From Thermoplasmata archaeon (GTDB taxonomy: Archaea > Thermoplasmatota > Thermoplasmata > Lutacidiplasmatales > UBA184): a DNA stretch of 64,000 nt. Positions 1-7,893 of the stretch are shown in pieces. Location of the stretch: the NCBI GenBank assembly GCA_027314915.1, contig DAHUZZ010000002.1, positions 1 through 64,000 of the forward strand, read 5' to 3'. The position numbers and the translations under genes were made by a program. Within the stretch, counting starts at the first letter, position 1; every line of letters begins with the position of its first letter. The notes under the pieces were generated by a model. That model did no database searches, was not told where the DNA came from, and worked only from the letters and a program-made list of their open reading frames with translations.

Positions 1-222
1 CGTCGAGATCACGGCGTCCATTCCTCGGCACGCGGCTTCGAGGGAGTGGGCGTCGCGGAGGTCGGCCGCAACCAACTCCACTCCCATCTTGCGCAGCCGA
101 TCGACCTTGCTCTTGTCGGCGGTCGGGCGTGCGATCCCACGCACCGTGTGGCGCTTCTCGATGAGCTGGGCGCAGATCGACATACCCAGGAATCCCGTGG
201 CCCCCACGACCAAGACTTTCAT
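1..222 (-). CDS. NAD(P)-binding Rossmann-fold protein, N-terminal part (partial)
   Basis: Only the first 74 codons are inside the window; the gene continues beyond position 1. The ATG at 222 opens a beta strand followed by GATGFLG (residues 7-13), the GxxGxxG dinucleotide-binding loop of atypical short-chain dehydrogenases. A basic stretch after the second beta strand (RGIARPTADKSK) suits NADP binding. The continuation (GVELVAADLRDAHSLEAA) resembles NmrA-like or NAD-dependent epimerase proteins, where a DL-R-D motif contacts the adenine. The substrate cannot be judged from this fragment. The start is chosen because the ATG directly precedes the first beta strand. It is transcribed away from the sulfur genes and appears unrelated to them. 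Confidence 0.8.
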   Translation of the reverse strand, partial: MKVLVVGATGFLGMSICAQLIEKRHTVRGIARPTADKSKVDRLRKMGVELVAADLRDAHSLEAACRGMDAVIST

Positions 223-395
223 GGATTTCCCCCCGACGGAGCCGTCCAGCTCCCCCTCGGTGACCCGTAGCCAGTCTAGGTATACCATCCTTTCGGGAAC
301 CGATACTCTGTTGGAGGATCCGGCGGGCGCTCCGTGCGTGCACGGGGCCCACCGGAGACATCATATCGGTCCCGTGCGCATCGCCTGCGCCGAAG

Positions 396-710
396 ATGCC
401 GGAGGGCGACGAGCCAGGGACTCCGATCGACCCGAAGGAGTTTGACCGCACGATGAACGAGAAGGTCCTCGCCTTCGGATCGCGCCACGATGAGGCCTGC
501 CCGGCCTGCGGGGAGCGAGGATTTCGGCGGGTCGCCGACTCGGAAATGGTCGCCCTGTACGCCTGCCGACTCTGCGGCCACCAGGAGCAGGTCCTCCACG
601 AAGCACGGTCGGAGGTGGAACCGCCGTTCCGGGAGTACCGAGAAGGCCGAGGTTTCACGGCCGCCGTCGAAGATGCGGACGAGGGCCCCGCCGGAGGTGC
701 GCACCCGTGA
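396..710 (+). CDS. Small zinc-ribbon protein upstream of the AsnC-type regulator
   Basis: A 104-residue protein with two Cys pairs, CPAC (C35/C38) and CRLC (C57/C60), separated by about 18 residues. This is the spacing of a four-Cys zinc ribbon. The rest is hydrophilic and acidic, with no membrane segment, so it is probably cytosolic and may bind protein or nucleic acid. No family can be named. Its TGA overlaps the GTG start of the AsnC-like regulator (GTGA), so the two are probably co-transcribed. A weak TATA-like element (ATCATATC, about 360-367) lies upstream. A longer minus-strand ORF covers the same DNA but lacks protein-like features. Confidence 0.65.
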   Translation: MPEGDEPGTPIDPKEFDRTMNEKVLAFGSRHDEACPACGERGFRRVADSEMVALYACRLCGHQEQVLHEARSEVEPPFREYREGRGFTAAVEDADEGPAGGAHP

Positions 711-1321
711 GCCCGGCGCGTAGGGCGCCCTCCGGAGCCAAGCGGCGGAGCCCCCGGAAGCGCCCGTCCCTTGTCCGCCGGGGCCGGCACCGCAAGGCGG
801 CCGACCCCATGGACTCGCTCGACGTGGCCATCCTCGCCGCCCTCCGTCGCGACGGCCGCGCCTCCTTGCGTCGCATCGCCCGGAGCGTGGGGGCGAGCGT
901 CACGACGGTCAGCAGCCGGGTACGGTACCTCGAGCGACTCGGCGTCCTCCAAGGCTTCGTTCCGCTGGTCAGCGTCCGGCAGCTCGCGGCCATCGGCCGC
1001 TCCCCGCACTGCGTCGCGCTGCAGGTGATCCCCTCCCGCGGCGATCCCGAAGCGGTCGAGCGGTTGGCCCGCGAGATCGCCCGGGAGCCCCACGTGTGCT
1101 ACCTCTTCGAGCTGGCCGGGTCCGAGGAGTTGATGGCGCTGGCCTCGACGCCCGCGGCCACCGAGACGGCTGCTCTCGTGAAGCGGATCGCCGGGATCCC
1201 GAACGTCGCGCGGGTGCGGCCCATCCCGATCCTCCACGTCCACAAGGAGCGCCCGGGCCACCCGGTCGGCCGGGCGGGGACGACCTTGGAACTCCCCCCG
1301 GGCCTTGCGCTCGCGCCCTGA
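707..1321 (+). CDS. AsnC/Lrp-family transcriptional regulator
   Basis: Residues from about 35 form an N-terminal AsnC-type helix-turn-helix (DSLDVAILAALRRDGRAS, then RRIARSVGASVTTVSSRVRYLERLGVL). An alpha/beta RAM-like sensor domain follows and ends near IPNVARVRPIPIL. These proteins normally form dimers or octamers that bind promoters and sense small molecules. The GTG at 707 overlaps the upstream stop and gives an Arg-rich N-terminal extension. The ATG at 809 (MDSLDV) is where family members usually begin and is a serious alternative start. The gene sits about 85 bp before shdrC1 in the same orientation, so it is the nearest candidate to read the inverted repeat at 1384-1397. That link is inference; sHdr loci elsewhere often use ArsR-type repressors. 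Confidence 0.85.
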   Translation: MSPARRAPSGAKRRSPRKRPSLVRRGRHRKAADPMDSLDVAILAALRRDGRASLRRIARSVGASVTTVSSRVRYLERLGVLQGFVPLVSVRQLAAIGRSPHCVALQVIPSRGDPEAVERLAREIAREPHVCYLFELAGSEELMALASTPAATETAALVKRIAGIPNVARVRPIPILHVHKERPGHPVGRAGTTLELPPGLALAP

Positions 1322-1362
1322 CCCGACGGTGGCGCCGACGGGCGAGCCCCCCCCGTGCAAAG

Positions 1363-1370
1363 ACTTATCA
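1363..1370 (+). promoter_or_regulatory. TATA-like element of the shdr operon
   Basis: ACTTATCA lies 38-45 nt upstream of the shdrC1 ATG at 1408. An archaeal TATA box would place the transcription start near 1393, giving a leader of about 15 nt. The inverted repeat at 1384-1397 would then overlap the initiation site, which suits repression. No mapped start supports this; it rests on position and A/T richness in a GC-rich background. Confidence 0.5.
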
Positions 1371-1383
1371 CGGTCCCCCCGTT

Positions 1384-1397
1384 TGGACGATTGTCCA
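1384..1397. promoter_or_regulatory. Inverted repeat TGGACGATTGTCCA, candidate operator of the shdr operon
   Basis: Perfect 5-bp arms (TGGAC/GTCCA) flank a GATT centre just downstream of the TATA-like element and 10 nt before the shdrC1 start. Closely similar elements occur before the tusA-dsrE cluster, before aprB and before an AIM24 gene cluster, which makes a chance palindrome less likely. The binding protein is unknown; the adjacent AsnC-type regulator is one candidate. Confidence 0.6.
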
Positions 1398-1407
1398 TCT
1401 CACGAAC

Positions 1408-2244
1408 ATGAGCATCGTCGCTCGCCTTCCGCGTCGCACGCTCTCCCTCACCGAGGAGGAGGAGGCGGCCCCCCCCACCATGGAGCTCACGGGGAGGCGA
1501 CGGATGACGGCCGAGGAACGGGGCACGGCCGCCACGATCTTCCAGGAGTTCCGGGCCGATCGACGACATCGGGAGTTCGTCGTGGGGTGTCTCAACTGTG
1601 GAGAGTGCACCACGGGCTGCCCGGCCGCGCGGTTCTACGACTTCTCGCCGCGCGAGATGCTCCAGATCGCCCAGAACGGCGACGCCACCACGCTGTGGGA
1701 TGCGATGCAGGAGAAGATCTGGGCGTGCTGCCAGTGCTACACCTGCAACATGCGCTGTCGGTTCGGCAACGACATCGCGGGCATCATCAGCGTGATGCGC
1801 GAGCTCTCGGTCTCGCACGGCCTCGAATCGACGCGGCGCACGCTCGCCCCCTTCGGCCGCTCCCTCACCCTGCTCATGACGGTCGGCACGCAGGTGGCGT
1901 CCGACATGATCCAGCCGGACTTCTTCCGCGACTGGGGCCCGTTCGCCACCGGCTCGGACAAGGTCTGGCAGGTGAGCGCCGAGGTGATGCGGAAGGCGAT
2001 CCCCTCGGACGTCCTCCAGACGACCCGGTCGTCCTGGGAAGTGTCGGTGCAGACCTCGCTCGAGCTGTTCCGGATCTACGAGGAGACCGGGGTGCTCGAC
2101 ATGCTCCGGGGACTCGACCCGGACCTGACGGAGATGCTGATCGACATCATCGAGGAGCGGCGCGAGGAGTTCGTCGAGGCACGCGAGCGCTTCCAGGACC
2201 AGCTGGCGGGCCAGACGGGACCGGTGACGACCTTTTCGGGGTAG
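1408..2244 (+). CDS. shdrC1: sHdr complex iron-sulfur subunit C1
   Basis: A 278-residue HdrC-type protein with two ferredoxin-like cluster motifs: C61-x2-C64-x2-C67-x3-C71-P and C107-x2-C110-x2-C113-x3-C117. The last Cys of the second motif is followed by Arg-Phe instead of the usual Pro. The C-terminal half is helical, as in HdrC proteins. In the sulfur-oxidising Hdr-like complex, C subunits relay electrons between the B subunits and the flavoprotein A. The order C1-B1-A-H-C2-B2-lbpA matches characterised bacterial sHdr loci, so this assignment is stronger than the domain alone would allow. The start is the first ATG after the promoter region; an upstream in-frame extension overlaps the regulator gene and is non-coding in character. 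Confidence 0.92.
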   Translation: MSIVARLPRRTLSLTEEEEAAPPTMELTGRRRMTAEERGTAATIFQEFRADRRHREFVVGCLNCGECTTGCPAARFYDFSPREMLQIAQNGDATTLWDAMQEKIWACCQCYTCNMRCRFGNDIAGIISVMRELSVSHGLESTRRTLAPFGRSLTLLMTVGTQVASDMIQPDFFRDWGPFATGSDKVWQVSAEVMRKAIPSDVLQTTRSSWEVSVQTSLELFRIYEETGVLDMLRGLDPDLTEMLIDIIEERREEFVEARERFQDQLAGQTGPVTTFSG

Positions 2245-2260
2245 GCGGAGAGCGAAGGGC

Positions 2261-3580
2261 ATGCTGAGCGCGAACGAGATCCGGAAGGTGGTCGCCGAGC
2301 GGACGGCGCATCAGAAGGGCACCGGGAAGCGCGTCGTCGACGTGCGCGAGGAGATGGAACGGCTCGAGGAGCGGGGCGAGCTCGTCATCCATCGGATCCG
2401 TCCGGAGAACCGCCCCGTCGAGGCGAGCACGCTCTTCGGATGGACCAAGCGGATCCCCACCGACCGCCTCTGGCACCACAAGTCCTGTGGCCAGTGCGGC
2501 AACATCCCCGGCTATCCGTCCTCGCTCCTCTGGTTGATGAACGAGACCGGGCGCTCCTACCTCAACGAGCCCCATCAGACCTCCTGCACGGCCTGGAACT
2601 ATCACGGGACGGCGACCTCGAACCCGGTCGCGCTCGCCGCCGTCGCGGCCCGCAACTTCCACCGCGCCTACGAGACCGGCCACTTCCCCCTGATCCATTG
2701 CGGCACGAGCTTCGGGGACTACAAGGAGATGCGCAAGCTCCTGGTGGAGAACACGGAGGTGCGGCACAAGGTCCGCGAGGTCCTGCGGAAGATGGATCGC
2801 GATCTCGTGCTCCCGGAGGAGATCGTCCACTACTCCGAATGGGTCCACGCAATGACCCCCGAGATCCTGGCCCGCCAGCGGTACCCCGTGAAGGGGATCA
2901 TTGCGACCGTGCACGAGCCGTGCCACTACTACAAGATGGTGCCCGAGGACGCCGTCTACGATGATGCGATCTACGCCGGCCAGCGCCCCGCCGTGCCGTC
3001 CGGGATCCTCATGGCGCTGGGGGCGACCGTCGCCGACTACTCGACGTGGTACGACTGCTGCGGGTTCGGCTTCCGCCACATCCTGAGCGAGCGGGAGTTC
3101 AGCCGCTCCTTCGCGAACCTTCGGAAGATCCGTCCGATGGTGGAAGAGGCCCACGCCGACGTGGCGATCACCAGCGACACCGGCTGCGTGACCACCCTCG
3201 ACAAGAGCCAGTGGATCGGCAAGGCGCACGGGCTCTCCTACCTGCTGCCGGTGCTCGCGGACGTGCAGTTCGCCGCCCTCGCGCTGGGCGCGCATCCGTA
3301 CAAGATCGCCCAGGTGCACTGGCACTCCTCCTCCACGGAGGGTCTGCTGACGAAGATGGGGATCGACTGGCGCACCGCGAAGGAGGAGTTCCAGGAGTAC
3401 CTGCGCGCGCTCAAGGCCGGCGCGACGCCGGAGCTGTTGCATCCGGCCCACGGGGAGATCGAGACGTTCTTCGCCGTCAACAAGGGCCAGGTCCTGCCCG
3501 AGGCCTCCGGTCCGGCCCCCACCTCCGCTTCCGCTTCCGCTCCCGCGGCCGTGCCGGCGGTCGGAGGACCGGCCAAGTGA
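2261..3580 (+). CDS. shdrB1: sHdr complex CCG-domain subunit B1
   Basis: A 439-residue HdrB-type protein. The C-terminal cysteine-rich (CCG) domain is clear: C221, C266-C267 and C309, i.e. C-x44-CC-x41-C, in contexts EPCHYYK, YDCCGFGF and SDTGC. The usual final CxxC is reduced to one Cys. An N-terminal cysteine set is present at C76, C79 (SCGQCGN), C109 and C147. HdrB CCG domains bind noncubane [4Fe-4S] clusters where disulfide chemistry occurs in methanogen Hdr; sHdr is thought to handle persulfide or sulfane sulfur. The last about 25 residues are an Ala/Ser/Pro tail. It starts 16 nt after shdrC1, and its stop overlaps the GTG of shdrA. Confidence 0.92.
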   Translation: MLSANEIRKVVAERTAHQKGTGKRVVDVREEMERLEERGELVIHRIRPENRPVEASTLFGWTKRIPTDRLWHHKSCGQCGNIPGYPSSLLWLMNETGRSYLNEPHQTSCTAWNYHGTATSNPVALAAVAARNFHRAYETGHFPLIHCGTSFGDYKEMRKLLVENTEVRHKVREVLRKMDRDLVLPEEIVHYSEWVHAMTPEILARQRYPVKGIIATVHEPCHYYKMVPEDAVYDDAIYAGQRPAVPSGILMALGATVADYSTWYDCCGFGFRHILSEREFSRSFANLRKIRPMVEEAHADVAITSDTGCVTTLDKSQWIGKAHGLSYLLPVLADVQFAALALGAHPYKIAQVHWHSSSTEGLLTKMGIDWRTAKEEFQEYLRALKAGATPELLHPAHGEIETFFAVNKGQVLPEASGPAPTSASASAPAAVPAVGGPAK

Positions 3581-4614
3581 ACCCGATCCTCGTCCTCGGG
3601 GGCGGACCCGCCGGCCTCAGCGCGACCGCGGAGCTCGCGTCGCTCGGGGCGCCGACGCTCCTCGTGGAGCGGGAGAGCTACCTTGGAGGGAACCCGAAAC
3701 GGTGGCATTACTCCCTGCTCGCCCCCGATCTCCGCCCCGCCGAGGAAGTGATGGACCCGCTGCTTGAGCGGGTGACGGGGCGGCCCGAGGTGGAGCTCCG
3801 GCTGGGAACCACCCTGACGAAGGCCGAGCGGACCGCCACCGGCTTTTCGGTCGCCCTGCGGTCCGCCGACACCACGGTGACGCGGGAGGTCTCCGCGGTC
3901 GTCCTCGCGACCGGGTTCGACCACTTCGATTCGCGACGTAAGTTCGAGTACGGCTACGGGCGGTACCCGGATGTGCTCGACTTCAAGGAGCTCGAGGGGA
4001 TGATCCACGACGACAAGGTCCTGCGGCCCTCCGACGGCCGTCCGCCGAAGCGGATCGCCTGGATCCTCTGCGTCGGCTCGCGGGACGTCCAGGTGGGGAA
4101 TCCCTGGTGCTGCCGGATGGGCTGCGCCGTGAGCATCAAGCAGGCCGTCGAGATCCGGCAGAAGCACCCCGAGATCGACGCCTACGTCTACTACATGGAC
4201 ATCCGGACCTACGGGCTCTGGGAAGACCTGTACTGGAAGTCGATGCAGGAGTACGGGGTCAAGTTCATCCGGGGTCGCATCGGCCAGGTGACGGTCGCGG
4301 AGGGCGGCTCCCGGCTGATCGCGACCGGGGAGGACACGATCCTGAGCCGGCCCACCGAGGTGCCGTTCGACATGATCGTGCTCGCGAGCGGGATGGAGCC
4401 CGGGACCGGCACGAAGCAGGCCGCCGAGTTGTTCGGGGTGCCCGTCGGACCGGAAGGGTTCCTGACGCCCCGCCTCTCGGACCTGAACCCGGTCGACTCC
4501 GGCATCCCCGGGGTGTTCTTCGCGGGCGCCGCGACGGGCCCCAAGGCCATTCCCGACGCCGTCACGGAAGGAATGGGGGCGGCGCTGCGCGCCTTTCAGT
4601 ATGCTCGGCGTTGA
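3577..4614 (+). CDS. shdrA: sHdr complex flavoprotein subunit A
   Basis: A 345-residue FAD protein, about half the size of methanogen HdrA and typical of sHdrA. The FAD loop is LGGGPAGLSA (residues 7-16). The HdrA iron-sulfur motif is present as C165-VGSRD and C178-C179-x3-C183. A second FAD-contact region near the C-terminus reads GVFFAGAATGPKAIPDAV. Neither the N-terminal inserted thioredoxin-reductase-like domain nor the C-terminal ferredoxin domains of methanogen HdrA are present. The GTG start overlaps the shdrB1 stop (GTGA), indicating translational coupling. It probably sits at the centre of the complex and passes electrons from sulfur oxidation to the acceptor. Confidence 0.93.
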   Translation: MNPILVLGGGPAGLSATAELASLGAPTLLVERESYLGGNPKRWHYSLLAPDLRPAEEVMDPLLERVTGRPEVELRLGTTLTKAERTATGFSVALRSADTTVTREVSAVVLATGFDHFDSRRKFEYGYGRYPDVLDFKELEGMIHDDKVLRPSDGRPPKRIAWILCVGSRDVQVGNPWCCRMGCAVSIKQAVEIRQKHPEIDAYVYYMDIRTYGLWEDLYWKSMQEYGVKFIRGRIGQVTVAEGGSRLIATGEDTILSRPTEVPFDMIVLASGMEPGTGTKQAAELFGVPVGPEGFLTPRLSDLNPVDSGIPGVFFAGAATGPKAIPDAVTEGMGAALRAFQYARR

Positions 4615-5338
4615 GCTCCGTCGCCCCGGCACCGGACTCGGCGCCGACCCCACCCTCGTGGCCCGGGCGTTCCGCGAGCGGGTGCTGCCCTGCGGCATCG
4701 AGCCCATCAACCGGCTCGAGCGGATCGTGACGGCGAAGCACGAGGAGACCCGGAGGCTTTCGCGCGCTCCCGCCGAGGAGCTCCCGTCGCGGCTCCGACG
4801 GCTTCTCGAGACCGTGCCGGCGACCCGACCCCACCGGGACGGGCTCCTTCGCGAGACCCCGCCCGGGACGTTCCGGGAGATCGTGAGCGCGACGGGGGGC
4901 GGGCGTCTCGGGCCGCGGGACCTCGAGGAGGTCGCGGGCAGGCTCTCGGGCGCCCCGCTCGAGGTGCGCCGGGACCTCGCGGCCGAGCTGATCCACGCCT
5001 CCGCGCCGGACCGGGTCGCGCTCCTGGCCCGCTGGGTCTACCATCCGGCGCGGCGCACGGGGGTCCTCTGCGAGTTCGGCGGCCCGCCGCCCGAGGACTA
5101 TCCGGCGGCCCAGGCCCGCCTGGCCGAGGTCCGACTCGAGCTCGCGGAGCTCGGCTTCCCGTCCACCACCTTCGCCGGAGTGGATGTCCTGCTCGCGCTC
5201 ACCTACGCGGGCCGTCTGCAGGACGCGGTCGACCGGAGCTTCCAGGGCGGCGGGATCGAGCGGCTCCTGCCCGGCCCGTTCCCGCTCGCCACGATGATCC
5301 TGGGCGTACGAAGGAGGTTCGCCGATGCCGATCGTTGA
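4601..5338 (+). CDS. shdrH: sHdr-operon protein H (conserved hypothetical between shdrA and shdrC2)
   Basis: A 245-residue protein occupying exactly the position of the 'hyp' gene (sHdrH) in known shdrC1B1A-hyp-C2B2 operons. It overlaps shdrA by 14 nt and shdrC2 by 14 nt. It is rich in Arg and Glu and largely helical by composition. It has only two Cys, no cofactor motif I recognise, and no signal peptide or membrane segment. The name is based on position, not on a recognised domain. The tight overlap on both sides suggests production in step with the complex, perhaps as a structural or assembly component. Confidence 0.8.
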   Translation: MLGVELRRPGTGLGADPTLVARAFRERVLPCGIEPINRLERIVTAKHEETRRLSRAPAEELPSRLRRLLETVPATRPHRDGLLRETPPGTFREIVSATGGGRLGPRDLEEVAGRLSGAPLEVRRDLAAELIHASAPDRVALLARWVYHPARRTGVLCEFGGPPPEDYPAAQARLAEVRLELAELGFPSTTFAGVDVLLALTYAGRLQDAVDRSFQGGGIERLLPGPFPLATMILGVRRRFADADR

Positions 5339-6056
5339 GAAATCGCTCGTCCGGGTCGACCGTACCGAGAAGCTCGAGCTCGAGGGGATCGACGTCTCGG
5401 GGGACTGGAACACCTTCCTGCGGTCCCGGGTTTGGACCGACCTCGACGTCAAGGTGGCGGACTGGGTGCGGGCGCAGCCCGGGGGGGACACGATCGACCG
5501 CTGCTGGCAGTGCGGGACCTGCACCGCCGGCTGCTGCATGCACACCGACTTCGGGCTGACGGAGTTCAACCCGCGGTATTTCATCTACCTCGCCCAGATC
5601 GGCTACGAGGAGGAACTGCGCCGCTACGCCCACACGATCTGGCGCTGCGTCTCCTGCAACAAGTGCGTGGAGCGGTGCCCGAAGGGCGTGAAGGTCGAGG
5701 AGGTGGTCCATACCATCGGCAGCTACCTCGAACGGACCGGGGCCGCGCCCGAGAGCCCCGCCGACCGGTTCGACCGGGCGTACACGGAGAACCTCCTGAA
5801 TCGGGGGATCCTGGACGAAGCGGCCCTCTTCCGCACCTACGAGCGGCTCGAGGGCCGGAAGACGCCGACCCGCGAGCTCCTGCGGATGGGGCTCGCGCTC
5901 TTCACGAGCGGCCGGCTCCGCACGGGGCCGTTCGCCCACCGCACGCGCGGATGGGGGAAGATGCGCGAGGTGCTCCGGGCGAGGTTGGAGGAGGAGACCC
6001 GGCAGCGTCGCGTCCCGGTCCCCAAGCCCCCGGTCGGTGCCGGAGGGGGGCGATGA
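5325..6056 (+). CDS. shdrC2: sHdr complex iron-sulfur subunit C2
   Basis: A 243-residue HdrC-type protein with two [4Fe-4S] motifs: C60-x2-C63-x2-C66-x3-C70 (CWQCGTCTAGCC) and C108-x2-C111-x2-C114-x3-C118-P (CVSCNKCVERCP). In the first motif the last Cys is followed by another Cys rather than Pro. It is a second, diverged paralogue of shdrC1, as expected for the C1/C2 pair of sHdr complexes. It probably relays electrons between B2 and A. Its ATG lies inside the end of shdrH, and its TGA overlaps the ATG of shdrB2 (ATGA). The basic, Pro-rich tail after about residue 225 looks disordered. Confidence 0.92.
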   Translation: MPIVEKSLVRVDRTEKLELEGIDVSGDWNTFLRSRVWTDLDVKVADWVRAQPGGDTIDRCWQCGTCTAGCCMHTDFGLTEFNPRYFIYLAQIGYEEELRRYAHTIWRCVSCNKCVERCPKGVKVEEVVHTIGSYLERTGAAPESPADRFDRAYTENLLNRGILDEAALFRTYERLEGRKTPTRELLRMGLALFTSGRLRTGPFAHRTRGWGKMREVLRARLEEETRQRRVPVPKPPVGAGGGR

Positions 6057-6988
6057 GCGCGAGCGCGGGGCGCGGCCCGAGCGACCCGGTCCCCGCCTAC
6101 TATCCGGGCTGCTCGTTGGATGGGCTCGGGAAGGCCTACGAGGTCACTTGCCAGCAGGTGCTCGACCGGCTCGGGCTCTCGCTCGACCGGATCGTGGACT
6201 ACAACTGCTGCGGCGCGACCGAGGTGAAGAACCTGAGCGAGGACGTCTCGGTCGCGCTGCCCGCGCGCAACCTGGCCCTCGCACGCTCCATGGACCGCCA
6301 CCAGGTCGTCGCCGCCTGCAACGGCTGCGTCTACTCCCTTGCCCGCGCGAACGACGCGGTCCAGGGCCCCGCGACCCGGGACCGGGTCAACGCGATGCTG
6401 ACCCAGGGGGGCGCGCCCGCCTACGACGGTAGCGCCTCGGTCCAGCACGTCCTCGAGTTCATCTACCAGCGGGCGGGGCCCGACCGGGTGCGCGCGGCGG
6501 TCCGACGGCCCCTCGCCGGGCTCACGGTCGCGCCGTACTACGGCTGCCTCTACACGCGACCGAAGCGGTACACGGGCGCGGGGAAGACGCCGGGCACCGA
6601 TGACCCGGAGCACCCCCACTTCCTGGACGAGCTCCTCGTGGCGTGCGGGGCGAAGATCGTCCCGGAGTTCTCCGCCAAGACGATCTGCTGCGGCGGCGGC
6701 CACGCGCTGAGCGACCTCGAGGTCTCCGTCGCCTTCAGCGCGTCGATCCTGAACGAGGCGACCCGCGCGGGCGCCGACCTCGTGGCGACGATCTGCCCGC
6801 TCGGCCAGATCAACATCGAGAACCACCTCGACCGCGTCCGGGCCGCCTACGGGCCCGAGGTGATCCGGCCCGTGGCCTACTTCACCCAGCTGATGAGCCT
6901 CGCCTTCGGCGCCTCGGTCCGCGAGGCCCGCCTCGCCGACAACTTCTCCCGACCGGATTCCTTATTGCGGGCCCGAGGGTTCCCCTAG
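6053..6988 (+). CDS. shdrB2: sHdr complex CCG-domain subunit B2
   Basis: A 311-residue HdrB-type protein with two CCG domains. The first is complete: C20, C52-C53, C89-x2-C92, i.e. C-x31-CC-x35-CxxC. The second has C165, C212-C213 and C248, but the final CxxC reads CPLG, so the fourth ligand is missing. The N-terminal YYPGCSL and central YYGCLY contexts are typical of HdrB. In sHdr complexes B2 is one of two non-identical B subunits with noncubane clusters. The complete first and degenerate second domain suggests that only one site carries a full cluster. The ATG overlaps the shdrC2 stop; lbpA follows after 12 nt. Confidence 0.92.
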   Translation: MSASAGRGPSDPVPAYYPGCSLDGLGKAYEVTCQQVLDRLGLSLDRIVDYNCCGATEVKNLSEDVSVALPARNLALARSMDRHQVVAACNGCVYSLARANDAVQGPATRDRVNAMLTQGGAPAYDGSASVQHVLEFIYQRAGPDRVRAAVRRPLAGLTVAPYYGCLYTRPKRYTGAGKTPGTDDPEHPHFLDELLVACGAKIVPEFSAKTICCGGGHALSDLEVSVAFSASILNEATRAGADLVATICPLGQINIENHLDRVRAAYGPEVIRPVAYFTQLMSLAFGASVREARLADNFSRPDSLLRARGFP

Positions 6989-7000
6989 GGGAGTTCCACC

Positions 7001-7450
7001 ATGGCGATCCTGAACGGATGCGAGCTGCCCGAGGACCGGGCCTACTTCATCGAGCGTACGCAGATGACGTGGGCGATGGTCGAGGGGGACCGCGTGACCG
7101 TCGGGCTCACCGACCCGGCGCAGACGCGCGCCGGCAAGATCCTCCACGTGCGCGTGAAGGCGGCCGGGACCGTGCGCGAGCGGGGCAAGCCGATCGCGAC
7201 GGTGGAGAGCGGCAAGTGGGCCGGACCGGTCATGGCGCCGGTCTCGGGCACCGTCGTCGAGGCGAACGCGGAGGTCGAGAAGGACCCGACGCTCCTCAAC
7301 ACCGACCCCTACGGGCGGGGCTGGATCGTCCGCATGACCGCGACGAGCCCCGCCGAGCTCGCGTCGCTCCTCCGCGGCGAGGCCGCCCTGGCCCGGTTCA
7401 AGGAGATCCTCGAGCGCGACCAGATCCGGTGCGTCCGGTGCCAGGGGTGA
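7001..7450 (+). CDS. lbpA: Lipoate-binding protein of the sHdr pathway (GcvH-like)
   Basis: A 149-residue GcvH-like lipoyl carrier. The likely lipoylated lysine is K72 in VESGKWAG, followed by the APVSGTVVEAN half of the lipoyl hammerhead. An N-terminal segment (FIERTQMTWAMVEGD) and a TDPYGRGWIVRM region match GcvH/LbpA proteins. In sHdr organisms LbpA is an essential partner that shuttles intermediates or electrons through its dihydrolipoyl arm and is distinct from glycine-cleavage GcvH. No glycine-cleavage genes are nearby. The protein ends in CVRC (C144/C147), an extra CxxC I would not expect in GcvH. It is followed after 22 nt by the dsrE-like gene and then a ligase. Confidence 0.92.
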   Translation: MAILNGCELPEDRAYFIERTQMTWAMVEGDRVTVGLTDPAQTRAGKILHVRVKAAGTVRERGKPIATVESGKWAGPVMAPVSGTVVEANAEVEKDPTLLNTDPYGRGWIVRMTATSPAELASLLRGEAALARFKEILERDQIRCVRCQG

Positions 7451-7472
7451 GCGCGCGGGGAGCGATCGAACG

Positions 7473-7877
7473 ATGAGCGGATCCGGGAGCACGAGCCCAC
7501 CGAGCGACCCGACGGGGAAGAAGATCCTGATGATCATGACGACGGGGCCGGAGGACCCCGACAAGACCTACGCGCCGTTCTACACGGCGGCGCTCATGGC
7601 CGCCATGGAGATCGACACGACGATGTACTTCCTCATGCACGCGCCCGAGCTCCTCAAGAAGGGCGCGGCCGAGAAGATCCCGCTCAAGAAGGGGGGGAAC
7701 CTCAAGATGTTCCTCGATATGGCGAGCGAGAACGGGGTCAAGTTCGTGGCCTGCGCCGAGAGCTGTCGCGACCTCTGCGAGATCGCCCCGGGCGAGCTCA
7801 TCGACGGCGTGAAGCTCGTGGGGTCGGCGACGATGGCCGACCTCGCCCTCGAGGCCGACTCCGTCCTTTCCTTCTGA
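7473..7877 (+). CDS. DsrE-family sulfur carrier protein in the shdr operon
   Basis: A 134-residue single-domain DsrE-type protein. After a short Ser/Pro/Gly leader, a beta strand (KKILMIMTTG) leads into a DsrE/F-like fold with the helix AALMAAMEIDTTMYFLMHAPELL. Cysteines C94, C98 and C102 (VACAESCRDLCEI) lie where the persulfide-carrying Cys of DsrE proteins normally sits. C94 is the best candidate for sulfur binding. DsrE proteins commonly accompany TusA and sHdr and pass sulfane sulfur to the oxidising complex. The gene lies 22 nt after lbpA and 16 nt before the ligase gene, inside the operon. Subtype (DsrE3-like or other) is not assigned. Confidence 0.85.
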   Translation: MSGSGSTSPPSDPTGKKILMIMTTGPEDPDKTYAPFYTAALMAAMEIDTTMYFLMHAPELLKKGAAEKIPLKKGGNLKMFLDMASENGVKFVACAESCRDLCEIAPGELIDGVKLVGSATMADLALEADSVLSF

Positions 7878-7893
7878 GCGGGGCCGGCGACCC

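Noticed and set aside
276-704. Minus-strand ORF of 142 codons opposite the zinc-ribbon gene
   Set aside because: No domain or Cys pattern; the plus-strand frame has a proper ribbon and overlaps the next gene's start.
1096-1407. In-frame extension upstream of shdrC1
   Set aside because: It lies inside the AsnC-type gene and passes through the promoter and operator; the ATG at 1408 is better.
1408-6988. Methanogen-type HdrABC for CoM-CoB heterodisulfide
   Set aside because: The A subunit is short, gene order C1-B1-A-H-C2-B2-lbpA is that of sHdr, and no methanogenesis genes are present.
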